Shown here: positions 7,888 through 16,785 of the stretch, piece after piece
Position numbering within the stretch: the first letter of the stretch is position 1
Layout: every line of letters begins with the position of its first letter
From: Phaeobacter bryozoorum
GTDB taxonomy: Bacteria > Pseudomonadota > Alphaproteobacteria > Rhodobacterales > Rhodobacteraceae
Direction: 5' to 3' (one strand)
Assembly: GCF_041893525.1 (NCBI RefSeq)
Contig: NZ_CP169068.1
Length of the DNA: 64,000 nucleotides
Made by a program: the position numbers and the translations under genes
Notes under the pieces: model-generated
Database searches by the model: none
The model's input: the letters and a program-made list of their open reading frames with translations, nothing else
Told to the model about the DNA's origin: nothing

Positions 7888-8560
7888 GGTGCGCGCTGCG
7901 GGAAGCCGCGTCATCGCATTGGGGATCACTGCCATCGTTGCCTTGCTGGCGATTGCCGGTACCGTGCTGCTGCTGACGCTTCCCGATGCCAACGCTTTCA
8001 ACGCAAGGGTCGAGCGGGTCTTTGTGGAAAACGACCTTACCACGCAGGCCGAGATCAAGCTGCTTGAGATCCTCGCCCAGTCCGGCACGGCCTTTGCCGA
8101 TACGCTGACCAGCTATCGGATGGTAATTTTTGTGCTGATGGTCTTTGCCACCATGATGATGGTGGCTGCGCTGGTGGTTCTGGCCATGCTGGTCATGCTG
8201 AACCGGCGCATGGTCCAGATCGAACGCGCAGGCATCCAAGTGACTGAACTGCTGATCAGCCGCGAAGAAAACACCGTCTACCTCAATACCATGGGCTTCA
8301 AACTGACCGCCGCAGCGATGGAAACGCTCGCAGTTCTGGCCGAGGCCCGGCTTGATGACGATGTCCTCTCCGGTGCGGAGATCGAGGCGATGATATCTGG
8401 CCGCCCCTCAGTTGACTGCGAAGAGGCCGCAGGAGCGACACGGATAAAGCGGCTGCGCGATACATTGGGCAATCAGATGGTCAGCGAGCTTCTGGTCAAG
8501 AATATCGCCAAGCGCGGCTATGTCCTGTCGATCAGCAAGGATGTGATCCGCATGGTGTGA
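7859..8560 (+). CDS. Two-TM membrane protein with C-terminal winged-helix-like domain
   Basis: A 233-aa protein with transmembrane segments at about residues 17-40 and 88-114. A loop of about 45 residues lies between them. A cytoplasmic C-terminal domain spans about residues 125-233. That domain resembles an OmpR/PhoB winged helix: LTAAAMETLAVLAE and VLSGAEIEAMI look like the first helices, and IKRLRDTLGN followed by KNIAKRGYVLSI looks like the recognition helix and wing. This suggests a membrane-bound transcription regulator with the DNA-binding domain at the C-terminus, unlike ToxR or CadC where it is N-terminal. The start at 7859 follows AAAGGA, and the gene overlaps the upstream secreted-protein gene. 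The function is inference from pattern and needs profile confirmation. Confidence 0.55.
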   Translation: MPDPIFSVSEVRAAGSRVIALGITAIVALLAIAGTVLLLTLPDANAFNARVERVFVENDLTTQAEIKLLEILAQSGTAFADTLTSYRMVIFVLMVFATMMMVAALVVLAMLVMLNRRMVQIERAGIQVTELLISREENTVYLNTMGFKLTAAAMETLAVLAEARLDDDVLSGAEIEAMISGRPSVDCEEAAGATRIKRLRDTLGNQMVSELLVKNIAKRGYVLSISKDVIRMV

Positions 8561-8696
8561 CCCCCCGTGCGCAGGGAGGTCACCAATCCCGCCACCGCAT
8601 ACTGACAGGGCCTTCAGCCCTTATCCAATGGATCAATTCCCTGTGCAGCTCTGGCATTTTGCCGGGAAACCACCACATAGTAGAAAACCAGGCAAC

Positions 8697-10313
8697 ATGG
8701 ATCCCATGTTGTCAGTCCACCCGGGAACAGCCCTCATGAACATGCGCGCCAGCACCGCAAGACCTGCATATGGAATTATGGTAGAGGAGCTGCGCGGCCC
8801 GGTTACGGCGCGGCTCGGTGGCAGGATCATCGCCCAGAGCACCCGTGCCAAGGTGATGTATGAGACCCGCCGACCTGCCGCCATCTATTTTCCCCGTGAC
8901 GATATCCACACCTGCCTGACGCCTGCCAACGGGCACCAGACCTTCTGCCCGTTTAAGGGAACTGCAGGCTATCAGGATCTGGAACTTGGCGAACAGAGCA
9001 TCTGCAATGCCGCCTGGTCCTATGACGATGCTCTGCCTGAGGCTTCCGGCATCGCAGGCCATGTCAGTTTTATGCCGGAAGCGCGCGTTGAGATCGACCT
9101 TGGCAGCAATCAGCTTGAGGTCCCGGAATATGGTAATATTTCAGGACCGCTGATCGATTGGCTGCTGCGCGAAGCTGCATATCTGCCGACACCTGAGGAA
9201 TTCACCCAAAGCCTGTCGGAGAAACTGGTCGAACATGGCGTTCACCTGTCGCGCCTCTCGGTGATGGCCTGGTCCCTGCACCCGATGATCGCGGGCAAGA
9301 ACTTCATCTGGAGCCGCGCCACCGGCAAGGTCACGACCTACGCCCCGAGCTATGAGATCCACGATCACCCGGCATTTCAGAACAGCCCCCTGCGCCATGT
9401 TTCCAACGGGCTTGGCGGCATCCGGCAGCGGTTGGATCTGGATCAGCCCAGCGATGCCTTTCCGATCCTCAGCGATCTGAGGGAAGAGGGCGCAACCGAT
9501 TACGTGGCGATGCCGCTGCCCTTCTCCGATGGGAGGATAAACGTGCTGACGGTTGCCAGCCATCATCCGAAAGGGTTCTCGACCGAGAACCTGGGGCTGA
9601 TATTCGAATGTTCTGCGGTTATTGCCCGGTACTATGAAGTGTTCATGCAGCGGGAGAACGCACAGTCCCTGCTGGAAACCTATGTAGGCAAGCGAACCGG
9701 CGCGCGGGTTCTGGGTGGGGAAATCCGGCGTGGTGATGGCGATGACATTGATGCCGCCATTATGTTCTGCGACCTGCGTGGATCCACTCGGCTTGAGGAG
9801 GACCTGGGCCGCAGCGCCTATATCGAGCTACTCAACAGCTTCTTTGAAACGGTATCGACGATCGTGCATGAACACGGCGGCGAGGTGCTGAAATTCATCG
9901 GCGATGCGGTCCTAGCGGTGTTCCCCGCTGGCGACACACCCGATGAGGCACGCGCGCAGGCCCTGCAATCGGCGCGGGCAATTGTTGCCGGACTGGACGC
10001 AATGGGCGACGAAGAGGGCAAGCGGCGCTGTGAATTGGCCATCGGTCTCGCCTACGGTCGTGTCACCTACGGCAACGTCGGATCCCGTGAGCGGTTGGAT
10101 TTCACCGTCATCGGTCAGGCCGCCAATATCGCCGCACGGCTTGGCGACTATGGCAAATCCTGCGGCCATACGATCGTGGTCAGCCGCGACCTGTTGGAAA
10201 CCCCGGAACAAGCGACGCCGCTTGGCTCGGTATCGCTGCACAATGTCTCCCGCCCGGTTGAGGCCTTCGCCGTTTCCGTGGCGATGGATGCCGACCAGCT
10301 CGCCGCGTCCTAA
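8697..10313 (+). CDS. DUF427 domain fused to a GAF-like region and class III nucleotide cyclase
   Basis: A soluble protein of about 538 aa. The N-terminal about 110 residues match DUF427: GRIIAQSTRAKVMYETRRP, IYFPRDDI, then CPFKGTAGY and AAWSYDDALPE. A middle region of about 200 residues looks like the sensory GAF-like part of rhizobial-type cyclases (NGLGGIRQRL, DYVAMPLPF). The C-terminal class III cyclase domain has MFCDLRGSTRL, KFIGDAVLAVF and VIGQAANIAARL, so the catalytic Asp pair and Asn/Arg are intact. The start is uncertain: ATG at 8628, 8697 or 8736 are all possible, and none has a strong ribosome binding site. It converges on the 10310 gene with a 4-nt overlap of coding ends. Confidence 0.75.
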   Translation: MDPMLSVHPGTALMNMRASTARPAYGIMVEELRGPVTARLGGRIIAQSTRAKVMYETRRPAAIYFPRDDIHTCLTPANGHQTFCPFKGTAGYQDLELGEQSICNAAWSYDDALPEASGIAGHVSFMPEARVEIDLGSNQLEVPEYGNISGPLIDWLLREAAYLPTPEEFTQSLSEKLVEHGVHLSRLSVMAWSLHPMIAGKNFIWSRATGKVTTYAPSYEIHDHPAFQNSPLRHVSNGLGGIRQRLDLDQPSDAFPILSDLREEGATDYVAMPLPFSDGRINVLTVASHHPKGFSTENLGLIFECSAVIARYYEVFMQRENAQSLLETYVGKRTGARVLGGEIRRGDGDDIDAAIMFCDLRGSTRLEEDLGRSAYIELLNSFFETVSTIVHEHGGEVLKFIGDAVLAVFPAGDTPDEARAQALQSARAIVAGLDAMGDEEGKRRCELAIGLAYGRVTYGNVGSRERLDFTVIGQAANIAARLGDYGKSCGHTIVVSRDLLETPEQATPLGSVSLHNVSRPVEAFAVSVAMDADQLAAS

Positions 10314-11344
10314 CGGCTGACCAGCAGGCGCTGCGCCTCGTCCCCCATTGTTACAACCAGCGGCTCCTGCGCCTGCCGCGCCTTGAACGCAGCCTTGCCA
10401 CCGAGCCTCTGCCAGTTGATCTGCACCAGCGACTGCGCAACAGCGCCGCCCAGCGTTGCCCCCGGTCCGGTGATGATAAACAGATCCGGCGCGAACTCCT
10501 GCGCCGCGACCTGCACCGCGCGAGTGAAATCATAAGGCTCAACGACCTGCGCATTCAGCGTGTAGTCCCTGAGGCTCGTCAGTGAATATCCGCCAGGCCA
10601 CCAAACCTGCCCTCGCCCGTCGACCAATGGCTTCTTTGCCGCAGAGAACAGGTCCACCGGCAGTCGCGACCGGCCTTCAGCAGCGACCGGGGCCTGTAGG
10701 TCGGTATGGAACGCGGCATGGTTGGGCAATCGCATGGGGAAGCGATCCTGCACCTGCGGCACAGCCTGTTCAAACGCATCCAGACCGTCGGCATTGCCCG
10801 CCAGCACCAGCATGCCGCCCAGATTGATTGACAGCGACAGGTGATGATCAGGCCTGCTGTCTATGTCACGCACCAGCTGAAGCAGCTCTGTCTTGCGCTG
10901 CCGATCCAACTGCCAGTCGTCGCTCTGACAGGGGTAAACCAGCTGCCCGCCAATGAGATGCTGCTGCATCAGCTGACCCATGGTGTTGACCACCTCAAAC
11001 CCTGTTTGAGGGCTGAGCGCACCGGCGGCGGCCAGCGCGATGTACCAGCCCATCGAATTGCCCGTGACCGCCACGACATCAATGTCTTCGGCGAGTGACT
11101 GCGCATCCGCAATCGCGCTGGCATAGATCAGCGGAGAGGCCACATCGCCGCGCGTGTATTTGGACATCGCGTATCTCTCAGCACCATCCAGCGCAGTGAC
11201 ACTCTCTTGGCCCGCGGCCTCGCGCATTGCGTCAAATGATCCAATTAGAGCCTGCTTGTCGGCGTGGTGACGCGCCAGATACCCAAGTTCCGTTTTGTTG
11301 TATGTGCCACGTCCGGGACAGATCAGAACAGCGGTGCGGGTCAT
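10310..11344 (-). CDS. FabD-like acyltransferase (malonyl-CoA:ACP transacylase fold)
   Basis: A 344-aa protein with the acyltransferase fold. The nucleophile elbow GNSMGW has the catalytic Ser at residue 97, and HAAFHTDL has the partner His at residue 213, as in FabD. It differs from housekeeping FabD: the N-terminus reads CPGRGTYNK instead of the usual FPGQGSQ, so it is a paralogue with unknown acyl specificity. Its ATG overlaps the stop codon of the upstream fused E1 dehydrogenase by 4 nt, which implies one operon. A joint role in making or transferring an acyl unit from a 2-oxoacid is inference. Confidence 0.75.
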   Translation of the reverse strand: MTRTAVLICPGRGTYNKTELGYLARHHADKQALIGSFDAMREAAGQESVTALDGAERYAMSKYTRGDVASPLIYASAIADAQSLAEDIDVVAVTGNSMGWYIALAAAGALSPQTGFEVVNTMGQLMQQHLIGGQLVYPCQSDDWQLDRQRKTELLQLVRDIDSRPDHHLSLSINLGGMLVLAGNADGLDAFEQAVPQVQDRFPMRLPNHAAFHTDLQAPVAAEGRSRLPVDLFSAAKKPLVDGRGQVWWPGGYSLTSLRDYTLNAQVVEPYDFTRAVQVAAQEFAPDLFIITGPGATLGGAVAQSLVQINWQRLGGKAAFKARQAQEPLVVTMGDEAQRLLVSR

Positions 11345-13530
11345 GTGTCAGCTCCTGTCAGCCGCAGCGCCGCTGCGACGATACTCTCCTTTGACGGCAA
11401 TGTTGCAGCATAGGCGGGACCGGTCGGGATAAAGCAATCCTCCGCCACGACACGTGCCATCGGCGCGCCATCCGTCTCATAGAACAGCGACATCAGCGCC
11501 TCCGACTGACTTCCTGTGCTGCGGCATTCGTCGACGATCAGGATGTTGTCGCATCCTGCCGTGGCCGCAAGCAGCGCTTCCTTTGGCAACGGCGCGAGCC
11601 AGCGCAGATCGACGACCCGGGTGGAAACGCCCTTGGCCTTCAGCTCGGACTGGGCCTGTGTCGCCAAGTAACGGCCATTGCCATAGGTCACGATGGCAAG
11701 GTCTTGGCCATCGCCATGCACCCCGACCTCTCCCAACGCAATCCGCTGGTCGGGTGCGGGATAGAGACGCATCCAGCCGCCGTCCTTCGGCTCATGCAAA
11801 TCACGCATCGGATAAAGCGCTATCGGCTCGACAAAGACCACGACGCGCTGCTCCTCCCGCGCCAGACGCACGGCCTCGCGCAGCATCATCGCGGCCTCGG
11901 ACCCGTCCGAGGGACAGGCAATCACGATGCCCGGAATATCGCGCAGGACCGCCAGCGAATTGTCATTGTGGAAATGGCCACCGAAGCCTTTCTGATAGCC
12001 CAGACCGGCAATCCGCAGCACCATCGGATTGCTGAACTGGCCGTTAGAGAAAAACGGCAGGGTCGCGGCCTCGCCACGGATCTGATCCTCGGCGTTGTGT
12101 AGATAGGCCAGGAACTGGATCTCCGGGATCGGGACAAATCCGTTGTGTCCCATGCCGATGGCCAGCCCAAGGATCGACTGCTCGTCCAGCAAGGTATCAA
12201 TCACCCGGTCCGGGCCAAACCGCTGTTGCAGCTTCTGGGTGACGCCATAGACGCCCCCCTTCCGGCCGACATCTTCACCCATAGTGACCAGCTCAGGATG
12301 CTCCAGCATCAGGTCGGTCAAGGCCCAGTTGATCAACCGGCTCATCGGCTGGGGGTCTGTCTGAGCACGCAGATCGCTGCCCAGAATTTCTGCCCGCACC
12401 TCACCGCTTGGCCCGTTCGTCTTGCGACAGACCCGCTTTGGTGGGATCAGGCTGGCACTGACATCCCCTGCCGTTCTCAGATGCGGACGGGTGACGACCT
12501 CTGTGCGGATCCGTTCAACCCGCGCGCAGGTCTCAGTGTAAATCTCCAGTGCCGCTTCCCGTGACAAAGCTCCGGATTGCGACAGCAACCGCACGGAGTG
12601 CAGCAGCGGATCATTGGCCTCATCCGCCTCAACCTCTGCCTTGCTGAGGTAAGTGGTCGGCACGTCTGCACCTGCATGACCGTAGAGCCGCACGGTGCGC
12701 AGATGCAGGAAAGCAGGCTTGCGACAGCGACGAACGTAGTCGGCAGCTGCCCCGGCCACCGCATAGGTGTCGTGGATATTCAGCCCGTCGGCCTGAAAAT
12801 AGCGCATACCCGGCCGATACGACATCGACGCTTCGATCCACCCCTTCGGAGTCTTGACCGAAATGCCAATCCCGTTGTCCTCACAGACAAACAGCAGCGG
12901 CAAAGGCGTCGACTGCACAGACGCCCAACAGGCGGTATTGATCGCTCCTTGTGCCGTCGAATGATTGGCCGAGGCATCGCCGAAGGAACACATCACAAGC
13001 CCATCGTCAGGCAGAACCCGGTGCTCTGGATCATGCCGTCGCGCGGCACCGATAGAATAGGCCGCGCCGACCGCCTTGGGCAGATGGCTGGCAATGGTCG
13101 AGGTCTGTGGCGGGATCATCAGCGCCTTGGATCCCAGCACCTTGTGCCGCCCTCCCGATGTCGGATCCTCGGCAGAACAGGCAAAGGACAGCAGCATATC
13201 CCAGGCAATGCTCTGACCCGGCACCTGATCTGCCCGGGCGATCTGAAATGCGGCGTCGCGGTAGTGCAGGAAGGCCATGTCATCAGCGCGCAAGGCTCGC
13301 GCAACCGCCGCCATTCCTTCATGACCGGACGAGCCGATCGTGTAGAAACCCTGCCCAGCCTTTTGCATAGCCCGGCTGGTGCGGTCCAGGGCACGGCTCA
13401 GGACCTGCGCGCGAAAGATCGCGACCGCATCACTGCTGCAAAGGTCCCCCACAGGCGACGGCCCCGGGGGCAGGCGACCTGCGACCACTCGATCAAGGAA
13501 ATTTTGATGTACGATCTCGGCGCGATCCAT
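11341..13530 (-). CDS. Fused alpha/beta E1 component of a thiamine-diphosphate 2-oxoacid dehydrogenase
   Basis: A 729-aa single-chain E1 like the fused branched-chain or 2-oxoisovalerate dehydrogenases. The alpha half (about residues 1-340) has the ThDP-binding pattern starting GDASANHSTAQG and ending CEDNGIGIS. The beta half (about residues 395-729) has TMGEDVGRKGGVYGVT, a LLDEQSILGLAIGMG segment and the C-terminal VDLRWLAPLP, IVDECRSTG and EDCFIPTGP blocks. No E2 or E3 gene is in the window, so it either borrows these from another complex or does a non-canonical reaction with its overlapping FabD-like partner. AGGGG precedes the ATG at 13530. Substrate is unknown. Confidence 0.85.
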   Translation of the reverse strand: MDRAEIVHQNFLDRVVAGRLPPGPSPVGDLCSSDAVAIFRAQVLSRALDRTSRAMQKAGQGFYTIGSSGHEGMAAVARALRADDMAFLHYRDAAFQIARADQVPGQSIAWDMLLSFACSAEDPTSGGRHKVLGSKALMIPPQTSTIASHLPKAVGAAYSIGAARRHDPEHRVLPDDGLVMCSFGDASANHSTAQGAINTACWASVQSTPLPLLFVCEDNGIGISVKTPKGWIEASMSYRPGMRYFQADGLNIHDTYAVAGAAADYVRRCRKPAFLHLRTVRLYGHAGADVPTTYLSKAEVEADEANDPLLHSVRLLSQSGALSREAALEIYTETCARVERIRTEVVTRPHLRTAGDVSASLIPPKRVCRKTNGPSGEVRAEILGSDLRAQTDPQPMSRLINWALTDLMLEHPELVTMGEDVGRKGGVYGVTQKLQQRFGPDRVIDTLLDEQSILGLAIGMGHNGFVPIPEIQFLAYLHNAEDQIRGEAATLPFFSNGQFSNPMVLRIAGLGYQKGFGGHFHNDNSLAVLRDIPGIVIACPSDGSEAAMMLREAVRLAREEQRVVVFVEPIALYPMRDLHEPKDGGWMRLYPAPDQRIALGEVGVHGDGQDLAIVTYGNGRYLATQAQSELKAKGVSTRVVDLRWLAPLPKEALLAATAGCDNILIVDECRSTGSQSEALMSLFYETDGAPMARVVAEDCFIPTGPAYAATLPSKESIVAAALRLTGADT

Positions 13531-13654
13531 GGCCTACCCCTTATTGCTCAGGGGCTTTATCGCCGATATGCGCCAGTCTTACCAATGAGATTACAGCAGG
13601 CACCCATGAGCAAAACTCATACTGCTCAGGTCAAAGACCGCCCCGCGGAATGAC

Positions 13655-13681
13655 AAAGGCCGCGCCGAGGCGCGACCTTTT
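13655..13681. terminator. Bidirectional-looking terminator hairpin
   Basis: AAAGGCCGCGCC, a short loop, then GGCGCGACCTTTT forms a GC-rich stem flanked by A and T runs on both sides. It lies 28 nt downstream of the BCCT transporter stop codon (minus strand) and upstream of the E1 gene, so it separates the two transcripts. Confidence 0.7.
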
Positions 13682-13708
13682 CTAACAAGCAATCAATGAG
13701 GGTCGGGA

Positions 13709-15523
13709 TCAGTCTGCCTTTGCCCGCAAACTGTCGCGATACAGCGCCTTGGCCAGTGAAATCATCATGAAAACCATGACAATCGTGAAGGGCAGTGCGC
13801 CAATGATCATAGCGTTTTGCAAGGCTCCGAATGGATTGGAAGCCGCGCCACTGTTGCCAGCGATGATCAGCGCGCCGATGACCGAGGTCAGAATCAAGCC
13901 CCAGATGATACGGTGCTTGATCCCGGTTTCCTCTTCGCCACCGGACATGATGGTGTTCATCACCAGAATACCCGAATCCGCTGAGGTCACGAGGAAGGTC
14001 ATGATCAGCACAACACACATCACGGTGATGGCAGACAGGAAGCCGCCCGAAATCATCTGCTCCAGCGTCACAAACAGCTTGGCTGTATTGGTCGCCCCGA
14101 TGATCGACCCTGCGGCGGTACCGTTCAGTTCCAGATCAATCGCGGTGCCGCCCAGAATGGTCATCCACAGGAAGCAGACGATGGCAGGTGCGATTACGCA
14201 GCCCAGAATGAACTCACGCACGGTGCGCCCTTTGGAAATACGTGCCAGGAACAAACCGACGAAGGGCGAGAAGGCAATCCACCAGGCCCAGTAGAATGTG
14301 GTCCAGCCTGCCTGCCAGCCGAACTGGCGACCGGGTTCCCCGGCTGCATAGATCGCATCGGCATCCAGCGCTGCCGCCGACGCAGGCAGCCCTTCGGTGA
14401 AGCCGCCCAGCGACCCCCAGGGGGATGTTGCCGAACCGTAGACCGAGCTCATATCTTCCGCAGGAAGCGCCTGTGCGGCCTCCGGCAGAGCCGTCGCAAA
14501 GGCATCCGCCGATTGCGGCCCATAGGCACCAAAGGACATCTGAGTGAAATGCAGGATGTAATCGACCAGACCGCTGCCGAATTTAGTCATCGCAAAGAAG
14601 AACGACCCAAAGAACACAAAGGTCAGCAGCAGGATAACCGACAGTACGAGATTGAGGTTGGAGAGATATTTGATGCCGCGACCAACCCCGGAAACTGCAG
14701 AAAGAATCGACAGCCCCATGATCACGAAAAGCGCCGACAGCAGGCCTACGGTGCTCGGTTTCGGCGCTTCGGCATCCCCGTTCATCAGCCATTCCATCCC
14801 TGAAACCGCATAGACGCCATCAACGAACTGGCTGACACCAAAACCGATGGTGACGGACACGCCAAGAATAGTGGCCACAACACCCAGAACATCAACCAGA
14901 TGGCCGATAAAGCCATTTGCAGCCTTGCCAAGCAACGGCGTCAGGGCCGACCGGATCGTCAGCGGCATATCGCGCGTATAGGCATAATAGGCCAGCGACA
15001 GGCCGGTCAGAACGTAGATTGCCCAGGCGTGAAACCCATAGTGCAGGAAGGTGTAGCGATAGGCGGACTGGACCGCCTCTTCGGTATTTGCTGCGACCTC
15101 GCCGGACAGAACCAATGGGTTGGAGCCCCAGAGGCCCAGCGGCTCCGCCGTTGCGAAGACCATTAGCCCGACGCCCAGCCCGGCACCAAACATCATCGAG
15201 AACCACGAGAAATTGGAGAATTCCGGCGTCGCATCAGCCGCCCCCAGCTTCTTGTTGCCGGTTGCAGGCAGAATGGCCAGAACAAACAGGAAGAAGGCAA
15301 ACAGTCCCACGGAGATGATGTAGAAGGCGTTGAATCCGTTCAGCAACTCGCTGTTCACCCAGGACAGGGTTCCGCTGGCTTTGCTTGGCCAGACCAAGGC
15401 CCAGAGGACCAGCGTCGTCATGATGATCTTACTGATCAACGCGATAGGAAGGCTGTGGCCCTCGTAGAAGCCGGATGGAGCTGTTTCGATCTCCAACTCG
15501 GTAAATGGTGGCTTGATTGACAT
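13709..15523 (-). CDS. BCCT-family transporter (betaine/choline/carnitine or related)
   Basis: A 604-aa secondary transporter with about 12 transmembrane segments. The family hallmark is in the middle: GWTTFYWAWWIAFSPFVGLF with several Trp residues, where the trimethylammonium cation binds, followed by ISKGRTVREFI. The ATG at 15523 has AGGGA 8 nt upstream; a longer frame reaches 15643 but lacks a credible start. The likely substrate is a compatible solute such as glycine betaine, or possibly DMSP, both common for marine relatives, but the sequence alone does not decide. It is monocistronic: a terminator follows the stop, and a 560-nt gene-free stretch lies upstream. Confidence 0.9.
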   Translation of the reverse strand: MSIKPPFTELEIETAPSGFYEGHSLPIALISKIIMTTLVLWALVWPSKASGTLSWVNSELLNGFNAFYIISVGLFAFFLFVLAILPATGNKKLGAADATPEFSNFSWFSMMFGAGLGVGLMVFATAEPLGLWGSNPLVLSGEVAANTEEAVQSAYRYTFLHYGFHAWAIYVLTGLSLAYYAYTRDMPLTIRSALTPLLGKAANGFIGHLVDVLGVVATILGVSVTIGFGVSQFVDGVYAVSGMEWLMNGDAEAPKPSTVGLLSALFVIMGLSILSAVSGVGRGIKYLSNLNLVLSVILLLTFVFFGSFFFAMTKFGSGLVDYILHFTQMSFGAYGPQSADAFATALPEAAQALPAEDMSSVYGSATSPWGSLGGFTEGLPASAAALDADAIYAAGEPGRQFGWQAGWTTFYWAWWIAFSPFVGLFLARISKGRTVREFILGCVIAPAIVCFLWMTILGGTAIDLELNGTAAGSIIGATNTAKLFVTLEQMISGGFLSAITVMCVVLIMTFLVTSADSGILVMNTIMSGGEEETGIKHRIIWGLILTSVIGALIIAGNSGAASNPFGALQNAMIIGALPFTIVMVFMMISLAKALYRDSLRAKAD

Positions 15524-16086
15524 AATCGTTCCCTGTTCCGTGTCGCGCGCCGTTGTTGTCGTTCCCCGTATCACCTGGCGCTCGGGTGGCGGGTTGTGCG
15601 CAGCGCACGCAAAGGTGCTGCGCAAGGCTCGATATGCGGTCACGCGGGCAGATCGGCAGATCCCATGTTGGCCCTTCGGCGCAACCTAGGCTCTGCTGCA
15701 CGCGCAGCCGTTCGGTTTCAGTTCTGCTCCCCTATCTCCTGTCCCACGCCGACGCCGTCTCGAAGGTGCATCCAAGCCCCCTCGTCCCCATGTCGGCGTC
15801 GCGCATTTGGTCAAGACTACTCAATTACAGTGCTTCAGGCACTTCGAATAAAATGTAGCGAATTTCAGAAAATCTAAATCCATCGCAAAGACGAATTAGG
15901 GTTCAAACATTTCAAATGCTTGCAGCCTGTCAAAGCTTTTTTCAACGGCTTATATCGACCGGAAAAACATCTCGGATACAGAGATCAACACGCTCAAAAT
16001 CCCTGATGACCGTGCCAAAATTTTGCGCAAGTTAACCAGACAGACCGGCCTCGGACCAATCCGCGACAGCAGAGAACCGGTAAGGT
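15524..16086. other. Gene-free stretch between the BCCT and urtE genes
   Basis: No credible gene. The segment 15830-16030 is noticeably AT-rich compared with its neighbours and probably contains the BCCT promoter. An inverted repeat CGACGCCG / CGGCGTCG with a loop of about 40 nt lies near 15745-15805. I see no clean -35/-10 pair and no terminator after urtE. Confidence 0.4.
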
Positions 16087-16782
16087 TCAGACGGAAACAC
16101 CTGCCAGCAGGTCAGACCGGCTGATGTCAGCACGCTCCCCGGCCAGTGTGATGCGCCCCCGTCGCAGAACGACAAATCTATCTGCAAGCTCATAGGCAAA
16201 ATCGAAATATTGCTCGACCAGAACAATCGCCATCTCGCCCTCGTCGCGCAGATGCCGGATTACATCTCCGATCTGCTGAATGATATTCGGCTGGATCCCC
16301 TCGGTCGGTTCATCAAGCAGCAGCAGCTTCGGACGCGTGATCAATGCGCGTGCAATGGCAAGCTGTTGTTGTTGCCCCCCTGACAGATCGCCTCCACGGC
16401 GATGACGCATATCGTGTAGAACGGGGAACAGCTGGTAGATCCGATCCGGCACCTGATGATCGCTTCGCGGCAGGCAGCCAAACCCGGTTTCGAGATTCTC
16501 AAGCACCGTCAGCAACGGAAAGATCTCCCGCCCCTGCGGCACATAAGCGATGCCTTTTTGCGCCAGTTGATAGGATGAGGCAGCCCGCAATGGGTCGCCG
16601 TCCAGCAGAATTTCTCCACCGGATCGAGGATGGCGACCGGAAATCGCCTTCATCAGACTGGTCTTTCCCACGCCATTCGTCCCCATCACGCAGGCCACCT
16701 CACCACGTTTCACCTCCATCGAAATCCCATGCAGGATCTGCGAATGCCCATAGTGCAGCGATATATTTTCCAGCTTCAGCAT
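16087..16782 (-). CDS. urtE: Urea ABC transporter, ATP-binding protein UrtE
   Basis: A 231-aa LivF-type ATPase and one of the two nucleotide-binding subunits of the urea importer. Walker A is GTNGVGKTSL, the signature is LSGGQQQQLAIARAL, and Walker B is LLLDEPTEGIQPNII. The GIQPNII sequence after Walker B is typical of UrtE rather than general LivF proteins. It is the last gene of urtABCDE, 3 nt downstream of urtD, and the cluster faces away from the urease genes at 22.4-27.7 kb. Confidence 0.93.
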   Translation of the reverse strand: MLKLENISLHYGHSQILHGISMEVKRGEVACVMGTNGVGKTSLMKAISGRHPRSGGEILLDGDPLRAASSYQLAQKGIAYVPQGREIFPLLTVLENLETGFGCLPRSDHQVPDRIYQLFPVLHDMRHRRGGDLSGGQQQQLAIARALITRPKLLLLDEPTEGIQPNIIQQIGDVIRHLRDEGEMAIVLVEQYFDFAYELADRFVVLRRGRITLAGERADISRSDLLAGVSV

Positions 16783-16785
16783 ATT

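Noticed and set aside
16030..16060. CtrA-like site (GTTAAC)
   Set aside because: Only a single half-site; not enough to call.
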